Source: Thermoflexales bacterium
Lineage (GTDB): Bacteria; Chloroflexota; Anaerolineae; Fen-1058
DNA: 5,045 bases
NCBI GenBank assembly: GCA_030834835.1
Contig: JAUQXD010000426.1
Coordinates: 1 to 5,045 of the forward strand
Direction: 5' to 3'
In this document: piece by piece, positions 4,859-5,045 of the stretch
Layout: each line of letters begins with the position of its first letter
Position numbering within the stretch: position 1 is the stretch's first letter
Program-made: the position numbers and the translations under genes
The notes under the pieces: generated by a model
The model's database searches: none
The model's input: the letters and a program-made list of their open reading frames with translations, nothing else
Told to the model about the DNA's origin: nothing

Positions 4859-5045
4859 TCAATGCGCCGTCGCGCACTTCAGTTTAGCGTTGACCACTTG
4901 TGCCAGGACTTCATCCACCGTCAGATCGCGGGCGGTTGGCTCACTGCCGGCCTCGCGCAAGACCACGGCCTGATGGGCTTCGATGATCCAATCGACCGCG
5001 AGCGCCAGTGGACTCTTGCCGGTATCGATAACGAGGTTGAAGGCA
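4859..5045 (-). CDS. Cytidylate kinase-like protein (C-terminal fragment)
   Basis: The right edge cuts this gene; only the last 61 residues are visible, ending in a TGA at 4859-4861. The segment FNLVIDTGKSPLALAVDWI (fragment residues 2-20) matches the C-terminal strand-helix of P-loop nucleotide kinases of the cytidylate-kinase-like family, where a Y/F-D/N-LVI-x-T pattern is followed by a helix beginning AVD. The remaining tail, about 40 residues ending in LKCATAH, has no motif I recognise and is longer than the classical Cmk end. The P-loop and the NMP-binding region lie outside the window, so kinase activity cannot be judged. It lies 33 bases upstream of fucI on the same strand, so the two are probably co-transcribed. 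Its role in sugar use is unclear. Another AAA-type or P-loop kinase remains possible. Confidence 0.6.
   Translation of the reverse strand, partial: AFNLVIDTGKSPLALAVDWIIEAHQAVVLREAGSEPTARDLTVDEVLAQVVNAKLKCATAH

Overview
This 5 kb window is GC-rich bacterial DNA, almost fully coding. It looks like a sugar-catabolism region from a member of the Chloroflexota or a similar environmental, GC-rich lineage. That assignment is inference: it rests on gene content (a GH4 glycosidase beside a BadF-type kinase, and a divergent FucI) and on three spacer repeats that resemble dispersed palindromes I recall from Chloroflexi genomes. No rRNA, tRNA, CRISPR array, transposase or phage gene is visible. No stretch longer than about 300 bases lacks a gene.

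Layout. A plus-strand pair occupies 1-1497: the C-terminal part of a family 4 glycoside hydrolase (6-phospho-beta-glucosidase type, cut by the left edge), then one base later a BadF/BadG/BcrA/BcrD-family sugar kinase of the N-acetylglucosamine kinase type. A perfect 11-bp hairpin at 1529-1554 separates this pair from a convergent minus-strand cluster. In transcription order (right to left) that cluster is: the C-terminal end of a cytidylate-kinase-like protein (4859-5045, cut by the right edge), an L-fucose isomerase (3104-4825), two tandem paralogous RbsD/FucU-family mutarotases (2599-3021 and 2044-2454), and a small VOC/glyoxalase-fold protein (1577-1972).

How the genes may work together. 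FucU-type mutarotases interconvert sugar anomers and FucI isomerises the aldose to a ketose, so the minus cluster looks like the entry steps of an L-fucose or D-arabinose-like pathway. The kinase and aldolase steps are not in view. The plus-strand pair pairs a kinase with a hydrolase family that acts on 6-phosphorylated glycosides or related substrates, suggesting phosphorylation of an imported sugar followed by hydrolysis without a phosphotransferase system.

The most unusual structural signal is that each of the three spacers downstream of fucI holds a different imperfect palindrome (1995-2047, 2475-2592, 3036-3098). One of these supplies the stop codon of the mutarotase gene it abuts. The palindrome CGATCG is also strongly over-represented across the window.
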